From Pedobacter sp. ISL-64 (GTDB lineage: Bacteria > Bacteroidota > Bacteroidia > Sphingobacteriales > Sphingobacteriaceae): a stretch of DNA of 64,000 nt. The notes below the pieces were generated by a model. It saw only the letters and a list, made by a program, of their open reading frames with translations. It did not search any database and was not told the DNA's origin. The position numbers and the translations under genes were made by a program. Below are positions 9,182 to 16,809 of this stretch, piece by piece. Each line of letters begins with the position of its first letter. Position 1 is the first letter of the stretch. The DNA lies in NCBI RefSeq assembly GCF_018613605.1, contig NZ_JAGGPU010000010.1, positions 247,946-311,945 of the forward strand, in the 5' to 3' direction.

Positions 9182-9592
9182 GAAATTTGCCAAAAGCTCA
9201 GGGCGCTCATTTCCAATAATAAAATGTTTTTCTTTTTAGGAAATGAAGGGGCAATGTTTCATAGATGCTGTAGTCCCGCCATTCGCTAATTCCGATGAAG
9301 GATCGGAACCGCTGCTGTCGGGTTTAGGTACAGGGGTTTGCTTCAGGGCACCAACCTTAGTTAAATAAACCCGATTGTGGGGAAGAGCTTCCGATCCTTC
9401 ATCGGAACTCGTACCAAAAGCGGGGCTGAAATTGCCAAAAGCTCAGGGCGCTCATTTCCAATAATAAAGTGTTTTTTCTTTTTAGGAAATGGAGGGGGGC
9501 AGTGTTTCATGGATGCTGTAGCCCCGCCATTCGCTAATTCCGATGAAGGATCGGAACCGCTGCTGTCGGGTTTAGGTACAGGGGTTTGCTGC
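9182..9592. repeat. Tandem dimer of a ~250 bp intergenic repeat (locus 1)
   Basis: Two head-to-tail units with a period of 248 bases; the landmark GTAG before TCCCGCC/CCCCGCC is at 9270 and 9518. The second unit is cut short. Each full unit holds a large inverted repeat: TTCCGATGAAGGATCGGAA pairs with a reverse-complement arm near 9388-9406. There are also CATTTCC/GGAAATG arms. Related units form a second dimer at 36721-37230. Frames across it carry no recognisable protein. Confidence 0.85.
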
Positions 9593-9610
9593 CGTGATGC
9601 CTAAAACACG

Positions 9611-9766
9611 AAACGTTCCTGCGGAACGAAAAAAATAAAACATCTTTTTTCTACCTAGGAGTCGTCCCGATGGGACGGAAAAGGTAAAATAACCACAGGC
9701 CGTCCCATCGGGACGATTGCCGGGTAGCCAATTGTTTAATTGGCGTTTTCGTTCCGTAGGAACGTT
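9611..9766. repeat. Nested palindromic element
   Basis: Outer arms (9611-9632 and 9746-9766) each contain a CGTTCC/GGAACG hairpin and are reverse complements of each other. Inner arms (9661-9678 and 9700-9717) each contain GTCCCATCGGGAC-type palindromes and are also mutually complementary. A further hairpin GCCAATT/AATTGGC is at 9727-9744. The whole could fold into one long structure. The rest of this gap (9767-10048) holds no identifiable feature. Confidence 0.75.
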
Positions 9767-10048
9767 TGGTGATCATCCATTAATATTTATACCTGCCTGG
9801 CCATTTAAACCCGATCAAAGCGGGATGCTGCCGATTTAAGCACTTTTTTTTGCTTTTTATGGTGTTGTTTCACAGGTTTCGTCTGCAGCAGAAGCGGGTG
9901 CGGAACTGAAGATGCCAAGCACACAGAACCTTTCATTTTCTAAACCTAAAACTCAAGCAAATTCGTTAAATAATACTATAGAGTTGTTATTTTTTTGCCC
10001 AATTAACCCAGAATACATCAAAAAACACGCTTATTGTTAAATATTTTC

Positions 10049-10056
10049 TACATTTG
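10049..10056 (+). promoter_or_regulatory. Candidate -7 element upstream of the TPP riboswitch
   Basis: TACATTTG matches TAnnTTTG and places the transcript start around 10062, directly before the riboswitch. No clear -33 TTTG at ideal spacing is seen. Confidence 0.6.
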
Positions 10057-10064
10057 CACCATCA

Positions 10065-10228
10065 TTAGGGGTGCCTTGTTTAAATAAACACAAAAACAGG
10101 CTGAGATCATACCCATTTTATAGGTGAAAGGTATAAGGCTAAAGGCGGAGGGTAAAAACCCTATGCCATAAACCCTAAACCCCTAACCTTATAAATGCAC
10201 CTGATCCGGGTAATGCCGGCGTAGGGAT
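10065..10228 (+). promoter_or_regulatory. TPP (thiamine pyrophosphate) riboswitch
   Basis: The conserved THI-box parts are present in order: GGGGTGCC, then GCTGAGATCATACCC, a variable arm of about 90 bases, then ACCTGATCCGGGTAATGCCGG and GTAGGGA. TPP binding should lower expression of the downstream receptor gene, whose TTG start is about 72 bases further on. The long variable P3 arm is within the range seen in this class. Confidence 0.95.
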
Positions 10229-10299
10229 TGGAGTTATGGAAGTTTAACTGAAAATCGGCAATGCCCCTTTTCCGATGGGTTTAACTAAAAACAATAAAA

Positions 10300-12744
10300 T
10301 TGAAAAATTTACTTTTTGCAGCGCTTGTTGCAATGTTGCCTTTCTTTGCATCGGCACAGATTACTGTTACCGGTAAAGTAACAGATCAAAACCAGCAGCC
10401 ACTTCCCGGCGCTACGGTTAAATTAAGAAACCAAAAAACGGCAGTAGTGAGCGATGCTTCTGGAAATTACAGCATCACTAATCTCGTTAACGGAAAATAT
10501 ACTATTTTGGTAAGTTATGTAGGCTATAAAACAATCGAAAAAGCTGTAGAACTTAAACAGCATACTACACTGGATTTTAGCCTCATGGCTCAAAATTTCC
10601 TGGCGGATGAGGTGATTGTTCGTGCAACACGGGCGACAGAAAAATCAGCAACTACCTATAAGAACATCAGTAAGGAAGAAATCCAACAGAATAACTTCGG
10701 ACAAGATCTGCCTTTCATTCTTCAGAACACACCAGGAGTTGTGGTTAATTCTGATGCAGGTGCTGGTGTAGGTTACACCGGCATCCGTATCCGCGGTAGC
10801 GATAATAGCAGGATCAACGTAACGGTTAACGGTATTCCAATAAACGATAGCGAAAGCCAAGGTACGTTTTATGTAAATATGCCCGATTTTGCTTCATCTG
10901 TGGATAACATACAGATTCAACGCGGTGTAGGTACTTCAACCAATGGTGCAGGTGCATTCGGTGCGAGTTTAAATATCCAGACAACTGCCAGCGAAACGGA
11001 GTCTTATGCCGAAGTAAACAGCACTTATGGTAGTTTCAACACCTGGAAAAACACCGTTAAGGTTGGAACAGGTTTGATTAACAACCGCTTTAGTTTTGAT
11101 GGCCGTTTGTCAAGAATCAGCTCTGACGGTTATGTAGACCGTGGTTCATCATTGCTTAAATCATATTTTCTCTCTGGTGCCTACCATGGCAACAAAGACC
11201 TGTTGCGCGTAAATGTTTTTTCAGGAAATGAGAAAACCTATCAATCGTGGAACGGTATTCCACAATCACGCTTAGAAAATGACGTGGTTGGAATGAATGC
11301 CTATATTGACAGAAACGGATTGGGTGCAGATGACGCCGCTAATCTTTTAAACGCTGGAAGAACTTACAACAGTTTCTTATACAATAACCAAACGGATAAC
11401 TATACGCAGAATCATTACCAGTTAATTTATGCCAGGCAGTTTTCTGATCAGTTTTCTTTTAACGGCGCTTTACATTATACTAAAGGTGAAGGCTATTATG
11501 AAGAATACAGGGCTCAGGATAAACTGAAAAATTATGGCTTAAACCCGGTTGTTATTCCGGGAGGAGCACCAGTTACCGAAACGGATTTAATCCGTAGACG
11601 GTGGTTAGATAACGATTTTTATGGTGTTACCTATGCCTTTAACTACGTGCCTCAAAAGAATTTAAATTTTACATTGGGCGGTGCTTATAATGAATATAAA
11701 GGCGCCCACTTCGGGCAGGTGATCTGGGCCCAATATGCTTCAAATGGAAATATAGACAGGCATTATTATGATAACGATGGCTTCAAAACCGATTTTAACG
11801 TTTATGGTAAAGTAAATTATAGCCCGGTAGAATCGTTAAGCTTATTTGCCGATCTACAGTACCGCCGGGTATATTTCGATGTTGCCGGAACGGAAAACAA
11901 ACTGAATACCCTAGCCGTTAATGAAACCTTAAATTTCTTTAACCCGAAATTTGGCGCAACCTATTTTATCAATCCACAAAGCAACGTTTATGCCTCATTT
12001 AGTGTGGCCAACAAAGAGCCTAATCGCGATGACTATACAGATGCTGCGGTTGGTGTTTCCCCAAAACCTGAGCGTTTGAATGATGTAGAGTTAGGTTACC
12101 GTTTTAAAAACGATAAATTTAATGTCGGTGCAAATGCTTATGGCATGTTTTATAAAAACCAATTGGTAGTTACCGGGAAAATAAATGATGTGGGCGGAAA
12201 TTTCCGTCAGAATGTGGATAGAAGTTATCGTTTAGGGATTGAGGTAGATGGTTCTTATACCATCTCTTCTCAATTTGTATTAAACGCCAATGCCGCATTG
12301 AGCAGAAATAAAATCAAGAACTTTACCGAATATTATGATGATTATGATAATGGCGGACAGGTAGTAAACAATTACAAATTAACCGACATCTCCTATTCTC
12401 CGGATGCTGTTCTTTTTGGTGAGCTGGTTTACAAACCTGTTAGTGGTTTTGCTGTAGCCTTACAGAGCAAATATGTAAGCAAACAATACTTGGATAACAC
12501 GCAGAACAACGATAGAACCATTAACGGTTACTGGGTAAGCAATGCACGTTTGGGTTACGACTTTAAATTTGCAGGGGTTAAAAACGTAAACCTTGGTTTA
12601 TTGGTAAACAATATTTTCGATAAGAAATACGAAAGCAATGGTTATACCTATGGCTACCAGGCAGGTGGAAGCAGGGTAACCGAAAACTTTTTTTACCCAC
12701 AAGGGGGCACTAACTTTTTGCTAAGCCTGAACGTTAAGTTTTAG
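10300..12744 (+). CDS. TonB-dependent outer-membrane receptor, probably for thiamine
   Basis: An 814-residue TonB-dependent receptor controlled by a TPP riboswitch, so thiamine or a thiamine precursor is the likely ligand. A signal peptide ends near residue 19 (FFASAQ). A carboxypeptidase-regulatory-like domain spans about 22-100, a plug domain about 115-225 (GIRIRGSDNSRINVTVNGIP, with a run of GAGAFGASLNI at its end), and the 22-strand barrel the rest, closing with a terminal aromatic-rich strand ending NVKF. The start is TTG at 10300 because the signal peptide begins there and no ATG fits. No SusD-like partner follows. A terminator ends the transcript, so thiE downstream needs its own promoter or readthrough. 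Ligand is inferred from the riboswitch only. Confidence 0.9.
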   Translation: MKNLLFAALVAMLPFFASAQITVTGKVTDQNQQPLPGATVKLRNQKTAVVSDASGNYSITNLVNGKYTILVSYVGYKTIEKAVELKQHTTLDFSLMAQNFLADEVIVRATRATEKSATTYKNISKEEIQQNNFGQDLPFILQNTPGVVVNSDAGAGVGYTGIRIRGSDNSRINVTVNGIPINDSESQGTFYVNMPDFASSVDNIQIQRGVGTSTNGAGAFGASLNIQTTASETESYAEVNSTYGSFNTWKNTVKVGTGLINNRFSFDGRLSRISSDGYVDRGSSLLKSYFLSGAYHGNKDLLRVNVFSGNEKTYQSWNGIPQSRLENDVVGMNAYIDRNGLGADDAANLLNAGRTYNSFLYNNQTDNYTQNHYQLIYARQFSDQFSFNGALHYTKGEGYYEEYRAQDKLKNYGLNPVVIPGGAPVTETDLIRRRWLDNDFYGVTYAFNYVPQKNLNFTLGGAYNEYKGAHFGQVIWAQYASNGNIDRHYYDNDGFKTDFNVYGKVNYSPVESLSLFADLQYRRVYFDVAGTENKLNTLAVNETLNFFNPKFGATYFINPQSNVYASFSVANKEPNRDDYTDAAVGVSPKPERLNDVELGYRFKNDKFNVGANAYGMFYKNQLVVTGKINDVGGNFRQNVDRSYRLGIEVDGSYTISSQFVLNANAALSRNKIKNFTEYYDDYDNGGQVVNNYKLTDISYSPDAVLFGELVYKPVSGFAVALQSKYVSKQYLDNTQNNDRTINGYWVSNARLGYDFKFAGVKNVNLGLLVNNIFDKKYESNGYTYGYQAGGSRVTENFFYPQGGTNFLLSLNVKF

Positions 12745-12768
12745 AAAAGCTTAAAGCTAAAAATAGTA

Positions 12769-12812
12769 AAATCGTCATTGGGAGTTTATCTTCCAATGGC
12801 GATTTTGTTTAT
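12769..12812 (+). terminator. Intrinsic terminator after the thiamine receptor gene
   Basis: Inverted repeat AAAATCGTCATTGGGA / TTCCAATGGCGATTTT with one mismatch and a short loop, followed by TGTTTATATT. Placed 25 bases after the receptor stop codon. Confidence 0.7.
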
Positions 12813-12864
12813 ATTGCCCTCCTGATCTTAAATCAAATCACCTTAAAAATCCTGTTCACCCAGT

Positions 12865-13509
12865 ATGAAATATATAGAGAGGCTTCATTACATTACGCAC
12901 GATATCCCACATTTAAGCCATATCGAACAGGCACAACAGGCCTGTGAAGCCGGTGCAAAATGGATCCAATACCGTTGCCTGAGCAAGAACGATGAAGAAC
13001 TCATAAAGGATATTAATGCGATAGCCGAAATGTGTGATGATTGGGGTACCACCTTAATCGTTACCGATCATGTTCATTTAAATGGAAAGGCCGATATACA
13101 GGGGTTTCATATAGAAGATATGGATGCCGATTTTATGGCCCTGCGCAAACTGGTTGGAAATGATATCACCCTTGGAGGATCGGCAAATACAGTAGAAAAT
13201 TTAATCAGACTTGCCCAGGAAGGGGCCGATTATGCTGGCTACGGTCCATTTGCAGAGACTGAAACCAAGCCCAATAATTATAACCTCTTGGGCATAGAAG
13301 GCTATCATCAGGTAATAAAAGAATTGAAGGCTCAGCTCGTCAATATTCCGGTATTGGCTGTGGGCGGGATAAAAACCTACGATGTAGAAGCTTTGATGCA
13401 AACCGGTATTTATGGCATAGCCGTCTCCGGAGCTATTAATTTTGCAGATGATTTTATTGAAGCCTATCAAGATTTTTACACATTAGTTAAAGAAAGCGCT
13501 GTTAATTAA
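12865..13509 (+). CDS. thiE: Thiamine phosphate synthase-like (ThiE/TenI) TIM barrel
   Basis: A 214-residue TIM-barrel protein of the ThiE/TenI group. ThiE joins the thiazole and pyrimidine phosphates to form thiamine phosphate. Motifs seen: IQYRCLSKND near the N-terminus (usual QxR), LGGSANTVEN, GADYAGYGPFAETETKPN (matching the GADYxGxGPxxxTxTK signature), and VLAVGGI. The usual NDRxxLA segment reads TDHVHLNG, and the usual GVHLGQxD reads GFHIEDMD, so part of the pyrimidine-site region is divergent. TenI, a thiazole tautomerase with the same fold, is the main alternative. Its place between a TPP-riboswitch receptor and a TPK-like gene supports a thiamine role. No thiC, thiD or thiM is in the window. 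Confidence 0.75.
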   Translation: MKYIERLHYITHDIPHLSHIEQAQQACEAGAKWIQYRCLSKNDEELIKDINAIAEMCDDWGTTLIVTDHVHLNGKADIQGFHIEDMDADFMALRKLVGNDITLGGSANTVENLIRLAQEGADYAGYGPFAETETKPNNYNLLGIEGYHQVIKELKAQLVNIPVLAVGGIKTYDVEALMQTGIYGIAVSGAINFADDFIEAYQDFYTLVKESAVN

Positions 13510-13568
13510 CATTTTATAATTTGAAGCCCGTAGGATAATTTTTAGTTTTGGATAAAACGCTGCTAAAT

Positions 13569-14855
13569 ATGTCTGAAAACGCTCTTCAAACCAATGCTCC
13601 CTGGAACATTTATAAAAAAATCTCTTTCAGGTTCTTTTTTCTCCTCCTGTCTCTTTTCATCATACTGTATAACAATGGCGCTTTTCCATTTTTCTACTAT
13701 GTAATGCAGTACCCAGCCATGGTGCTAGAAAGTTTAATCCCATGGTTATCTGAGCATGTTTTTCAAAGCGATCTAAAAATTCATACGAGCGGAAGTGGCG
13801 ATACTTCCTATAAATGGGCGTTGTTGCTCTTTATGTTTTTGGTATCGGTAGTGGGCTGCATTCTTTGGTCGGTTTTCGACCGTAAACGCAAGAGCTACAA
13901 TGCTGCCTATTATTGGCTAGTCGTACTCGTACGTTTCTATCTGGCGTTTACCCTAGTAATGTATGGCGCTATAAAAGTGATCAAGTTCCAGTTTTACGAT
14001 TCATCTTTAGACAGGTTGCTTACCCCTTTTGGTGATGCCTCGCCTATGGGACTCGCCTGGAGATTCCTCGGATTTTCTAAAGGTTACAATATTTTTATGG
14101 GCATTATCGAAATTTCTGCAATTTTATTGTTATTCCGCAGAACGGTAATTGTTGGCGCATTTCTGGCGCTGGCTGCAACTGCACACGTAATGTCAATGAA
14201 CTACTTTTTCGATGTTCCAGTAAAGCTACTGTCTACAGCACTAGTGGTGATGTGCCTGTTTATTTTAGCCCCCCATTTTTTTAAGTTATATAAATTTTTT
14301 GTTAAATACGAAAGCCAGCAGCTCGAAAGAATGTATCGTCCAAAGTATAAAAAACGATGGCACTTTATTTTGGTATATATATGTAAATATCTGTATCTAG
14401 CTGCTTCAATACTTTTCTTATTCCCGTCATTAATGACGCGATATAAAACTTACGGCGATGGTGCACCTAAACCATTTTTATATGGTATTTATAATGTAGA
14501 AAGCATGAAACTAAAAGGTGAAACATTGGCCCCCTTAACTACTGATAGTACGCGATGGAAACAGATGATTATTAATTATTCAGGGTATGTAAGGATAAAG
14601 AAGATGAACGATAGTTCCGCTAATTTTACTACTGTTTTTGATCAGAAGAAAAAAGAATTGTTGCTAAAATCAACCGATAAAGACTCCACTAAATATATTT
14701 TCAACTATAATGTTATTGGAAAAGATAGGCTAATTCTTTCAGGCCTAAAAGAGAAAGATTCCATATCGGTAAGTTTTAAGCGAAAAGATCTTAAAGATTT
14801 TAAGCTCATCAACAGGGGCTTCCATTGGGTGAGTGAATATCCATATAATCGTTAA
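13569..14855 (+). CDS. Multi-pass membrane protein, DoxX-like core
   Basis: About 428 residues with six or more hydrophobic segments (for example FFFLLLSLFIILY, ALLLFMFLVSVVGCILW, YWLVVLVRFYLAFTLVMYGAIKV, and a pair around IMGIIEISAILLLF and AFLALAATAHVMSM). The segment arrangement resembles DoxX/DUF417-type proteins, followed by a soluble C-terminal domain of about 120 residues rich in beta-strand pattern. I chose the ATG at 13569 over the in-frame TTG at 13548. It lies between the ThiE-like and TPK-like genes with gaps of about 60 bases on each side, so co-transcription is possible, but nothing in the protein itself points to thiamine. Function unknown. Confidence 0.6.
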   Translation: MSENALQTNAPWNIYKKISFRFFFLLLSLFIILYNNGAFPFFYYVMQYPAMVLESLIPWLSEHVFQSDLKIHTSGSGDTSYKWALLLFMFLVSVVGCILWSVFDRKRKSYNAAYYWLVVLVRFYLAFTLVMYGAIKVIKFQFYDSSLDRLLTPFGDASPMGLAWRFLGFSKGYNIFMGIIEISAILLLFRRTVIVGAFLALAATAHVMSMNYFFDVPVKLLSTALVVMCLFILAPHFFKLYKFFVKYESQQLERMYRPKYKKRWHFILVYICKYLYLAASILFLFPSLMTRYKTYGDGAPKPFLYGIYNVESMKLKGETLAPLTTDSTRWKQMIINYSGYVRIKKMNDSSANFTTVFDQKKKELLLKSTDKDSTKYIFNYNVIGKDRLILSGLKEKDSISVSFKRKDLKDFKLINRGFHWVSEYPYNR

Positions 14856-14918
14856 TCATTTTACCCTTAGCTGATTCTTCCTATACCGTACTTAAAGCGA
14901 AATTTCTATATTCGCAGT

Positions 14919-15479
14919 ATGTCTTCACACCATATTGTAAAAGAGAAACAAGAGCCAGCTTTATACATCGATGAACTTGGGAATTTTAACGAAGAGCTTT
15001 TGGGCCAACTGCTCGAATGGAGCCCTACGCTGTTGGTTAACGGAGAAAATTACGATAAGATTTTTTCTTTAGGCTTAAAGGTAGATGTGCTGGTAAACGG
15101 GAACGGACAGGAAACGCAAGAGGATACAAAAGTTATTCAAGGCCCTGTTGATGCATTAATGGTGGCTATTAATTATCTGTACGAAGAGAAATACCCCGCG
15201 GTAAATGTAATTTCGAAGAAATTTGATCTGGAGAAGTTTGCCGGATTTGAAGACAAAATTAATCTGGTGGTGTTTACTGAAAAAGCGAAGCACTACCCTA
15301 TAAAACCGGGATTCTCCGTTTGGAAACCTGCAGGAAGTGAATTCCTGATCCATGGCAACCGGTATATCGAAGTAAGTAACCTGATGCAGAATGAAGAAGA
15401 AATTTTTACTGTAGTTAAAGATGGCTTTGTAGAATTTACCTTTTCAGGACAACCAATTTTTATTAGCGAACCAATATGA
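14919..15479 (+). CDS. Thiamine pyrophosphokinase-like protein with altered catalytic motifs
   Basis: A 186-residue soluble protein. The layout resembles thiamine pyrophosphokinase: an N-terminal Rossmann-like part (SPTLLVNGENYDKIFSLGLK, then VDVLV) and a C-terminal beta-barrel part (SVWKPAGSEFLI, then VKDGFVEFTFSGQPIFI) like the TPK thiamine-binding domain. The acidic GD(F/L)DS motif expected after the VDVLV strand is missing and reads NGNGQE, so catalysis is doubtful. I recall similar proteins in related genomes carrying the thiamine pyrophosphokinase name, but I cannot verify this here. It overlaps the next gene by four bases (ATGA) and sits in a thiamine neighbourhood. It may be a TPP-sensing or unrelated protein. 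Confidence 0.5.
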   Translation: MSSHHIVKEKQEPALYIDELGNFNEELLGQLLEWSPTLLVNGENYDKIFSLGLKVDVLVNGNGQETQEDTKVIQGPVDALMVAINYLYEEKYPAVNVISKKFDLEKFAGFEDKINLVVFTEKAKHYPIKPGFSVWKPAGSEFLIHGNRYIEVSNLMQNEEEIFTVVKDGFVEFTFSGQPIFISEPI

Positions 15480-15970
15480 TTACCCTCAGAAAAGCAAAAG
15501 AAGAAGATATAGAAATCATCAGGGATATTGCCGTGGCAACCTGGCCATCAACCTACCTCGATATTATCGGGCAGGAACAGATTGATTATATGTTGGATAA
15601 AATGTACAACAAAGGAGAACTGCTAAAGCAATTTATGGAAGGGCATATTTTCCTGATTGCAGAAGAAGGCGAAAATCAGTTCGGTTTTGCAGGATATTCT
15701 ATTATTGGGCACGAAGAGCATATTTACAAACTGCACAAGCTTTATGTACTGCCATCCGCACACGGCAAAGGTGTTGGGAAAATCTTAATTAACGAGGTTT
15801 TTAACCAGGTAAAAGATGCCGGAGGAAGTGCTTTACAATTGAATGTGAACAAGCATAATAAAGCCAAAGATTTTTACCTAAAAGGAGGTTTTACCATTAA
15901 AGAGTCGGTAAAACTTGATATAGGTGAAGGTTATTTTATGGACGATTATGTAATGGAATATAAATTCTAA
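15476..15970 (+). CDS. GNAT family N-acetyltransferase
   Basis: A 164-residue acetyl-CoA-dependent acetyltransferase. The GNAT core is visible: N-terminal ITLRKAKEEDIEIIRDIA, then the acetyl-CoA loop in LYVLPSAHGKGVGKILINEV (the R/QxxGxG/A motif appears as HGKGVG), then LNVNKHNKAKDFYLKGGF, the usual N..A..FY..GF pattern. Substrate unknown. It is translationally coupled to the TPK-like gene (ATGA overlap), and its stop codon overlaps by four bases the stop of the convergent AlkD-type gene. Confidence 0.85.
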   Translation: MITLRKAKEEDIEIIRDIAVATWPSTYLDIIGQEQIDYMLDKMYNKGELLKQFMEGHIFLIAEEGENQFGFAGYSIIGHEEHIYKLHKLYVLPSAHGKGVGKILINEVFNQVKDAGGSALQLNVNKHNKAKDFYLKGGFTIKESVKLDIGEGYFMDDYVMEYKF

Positions 15971-16719
15971 TCTATACTTTTCAGGTTCATATAATATTCC
16001 CGGTCGCTTTTGTCAAAATGTTCTATGGCGTAGCGCAGCATGGTACGGGGCATTGCTGCAGCATATTTTTCTAAGAAAGCCATTAGCTGGGCTTTATTTT
16101 TTGTGCCTGCCTGCCTGATCCAACCGCCAACTGCTTTGTGGATCAGGTCTTCGCGATCATTTAAAAGGATTTGTGCAATGCCAAAAGTATCTGTCAAATC
16201 GCCTTTACGGATAAAATAAGATGTGCTCACCATTGCTGTCCTGCGCTGCCACATATTTTCTGAAACGGCTAATTGGTATAAAATATCTCTTGGTTTATCA
16301 AATAAATAACTGCCCACTACAAAACATGCGGCACGGTCTACCAGGTCCCAATTGTTAATCTGGTCGTGCCGGTCAAGGTAAAGTTCAAAAAGGGCTTTCT
16401 TTACATCTTCACTTGTTTTTTTATCCCTTGCCCTAAAGTCCATTATGCTTACCGCGCCTGCCCGATGTTCATGAACCGGACTTTCTAAAAGCTTTTCTAT
16501 TTCCTGAACAGGCATGGTCACAAAAGCCTTGGCAACTTCGAAAACCTGCCCCATCCGAACGCCAATAAACCGGTCTCCCGCCCCGTAATCACCTTCCTCA
16601 GTTTTAAAATAACGGGTAATTTTTTCCAATTCTGCGTTAGATTGGTAGGTGCTTAATTTTTCAATAAAAGCAGCAGCTGTTAAATTTGTGGTTTGTTGGG
16701 AGATTTTCTCGACAGACAT
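15967..16719 (-). CDS. AlkD-type DNA alkylation repair protein
   Basis: A 250-residue all-helical HEAT-like protein of the DNA alkylation repair (AlkD) family, DNA glycosylases that remove alkylated purines. Visible features are the helix-repeat pattern, RFIGVRMGQVFEVAKAF, then HEHRAGAVSIMDF, the NNWDLVDRAA segment (Trp and Asp of the DNA-binding and catalytic groove), and the late WIRQAG and MPRTMLRYAIEHF motifs. Length is usual for the family. It is monocistronic, facing the GNAT gene with a four-base overlap of the stop codons. Confidence 0.85.
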   Translation of the reverse strand: MSVEKISQQTTNLTAAAFIEKLSTYQSNAELEKITRYFKTEEGDYGAGDRFIGVRMGQVFEVAKAFVTMPVQEIEKLLESPVHEHRAGAVSIMDFRARDKKTSEDVKKALFELYLDRHDQINNWDLVDRAACFVVGSYLFDKPRDILYQLAVSENMWQRRTAMVSTSYFIRKGDLTDTFGIAQILLNDREDLIHKAVGGWIRQAGTKNKAQLMAFLEKYAAAMPRTMLRYAIEHFDKSDREYYMNLKSID

Positions 16720-16755
16720 TTTGTTCAGGTTTCCTGTTTAAATATACACAAAACA

Positions 16756-16790
16756 GAAAACCCGACCGGCATAATGTTGATCGGGTTTTC
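16756..16790 (-). terminator. Terminator after the second TonB-type receptor gene
   Basis: Arms GAAAACCCGA and TCGGGTTTTC form a perfect 10-bp stem with a 15-base loop, 20 bases downstream of the receptor stop on the minus strand. T-rich sequence follows. Confidence 0.75.
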
Positions 16791-16809
16791 ACAATTGAAG
16801 GGCTGAGCG

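Noticed and set aside
9377..9604. A 75-codon reading frame inside the repeat island
   Set aside because: It runs through the tandem repeat and its hairpins, has no recognisable protein features, and would be shared only as repeat sequence.
14907..14914. TATATTCG as a promoter element for the TPK-like gene
   Set aside because: It lies only five bases from the ATG, which would need a leaderless transcript, and it has one mismatch to the consensus.
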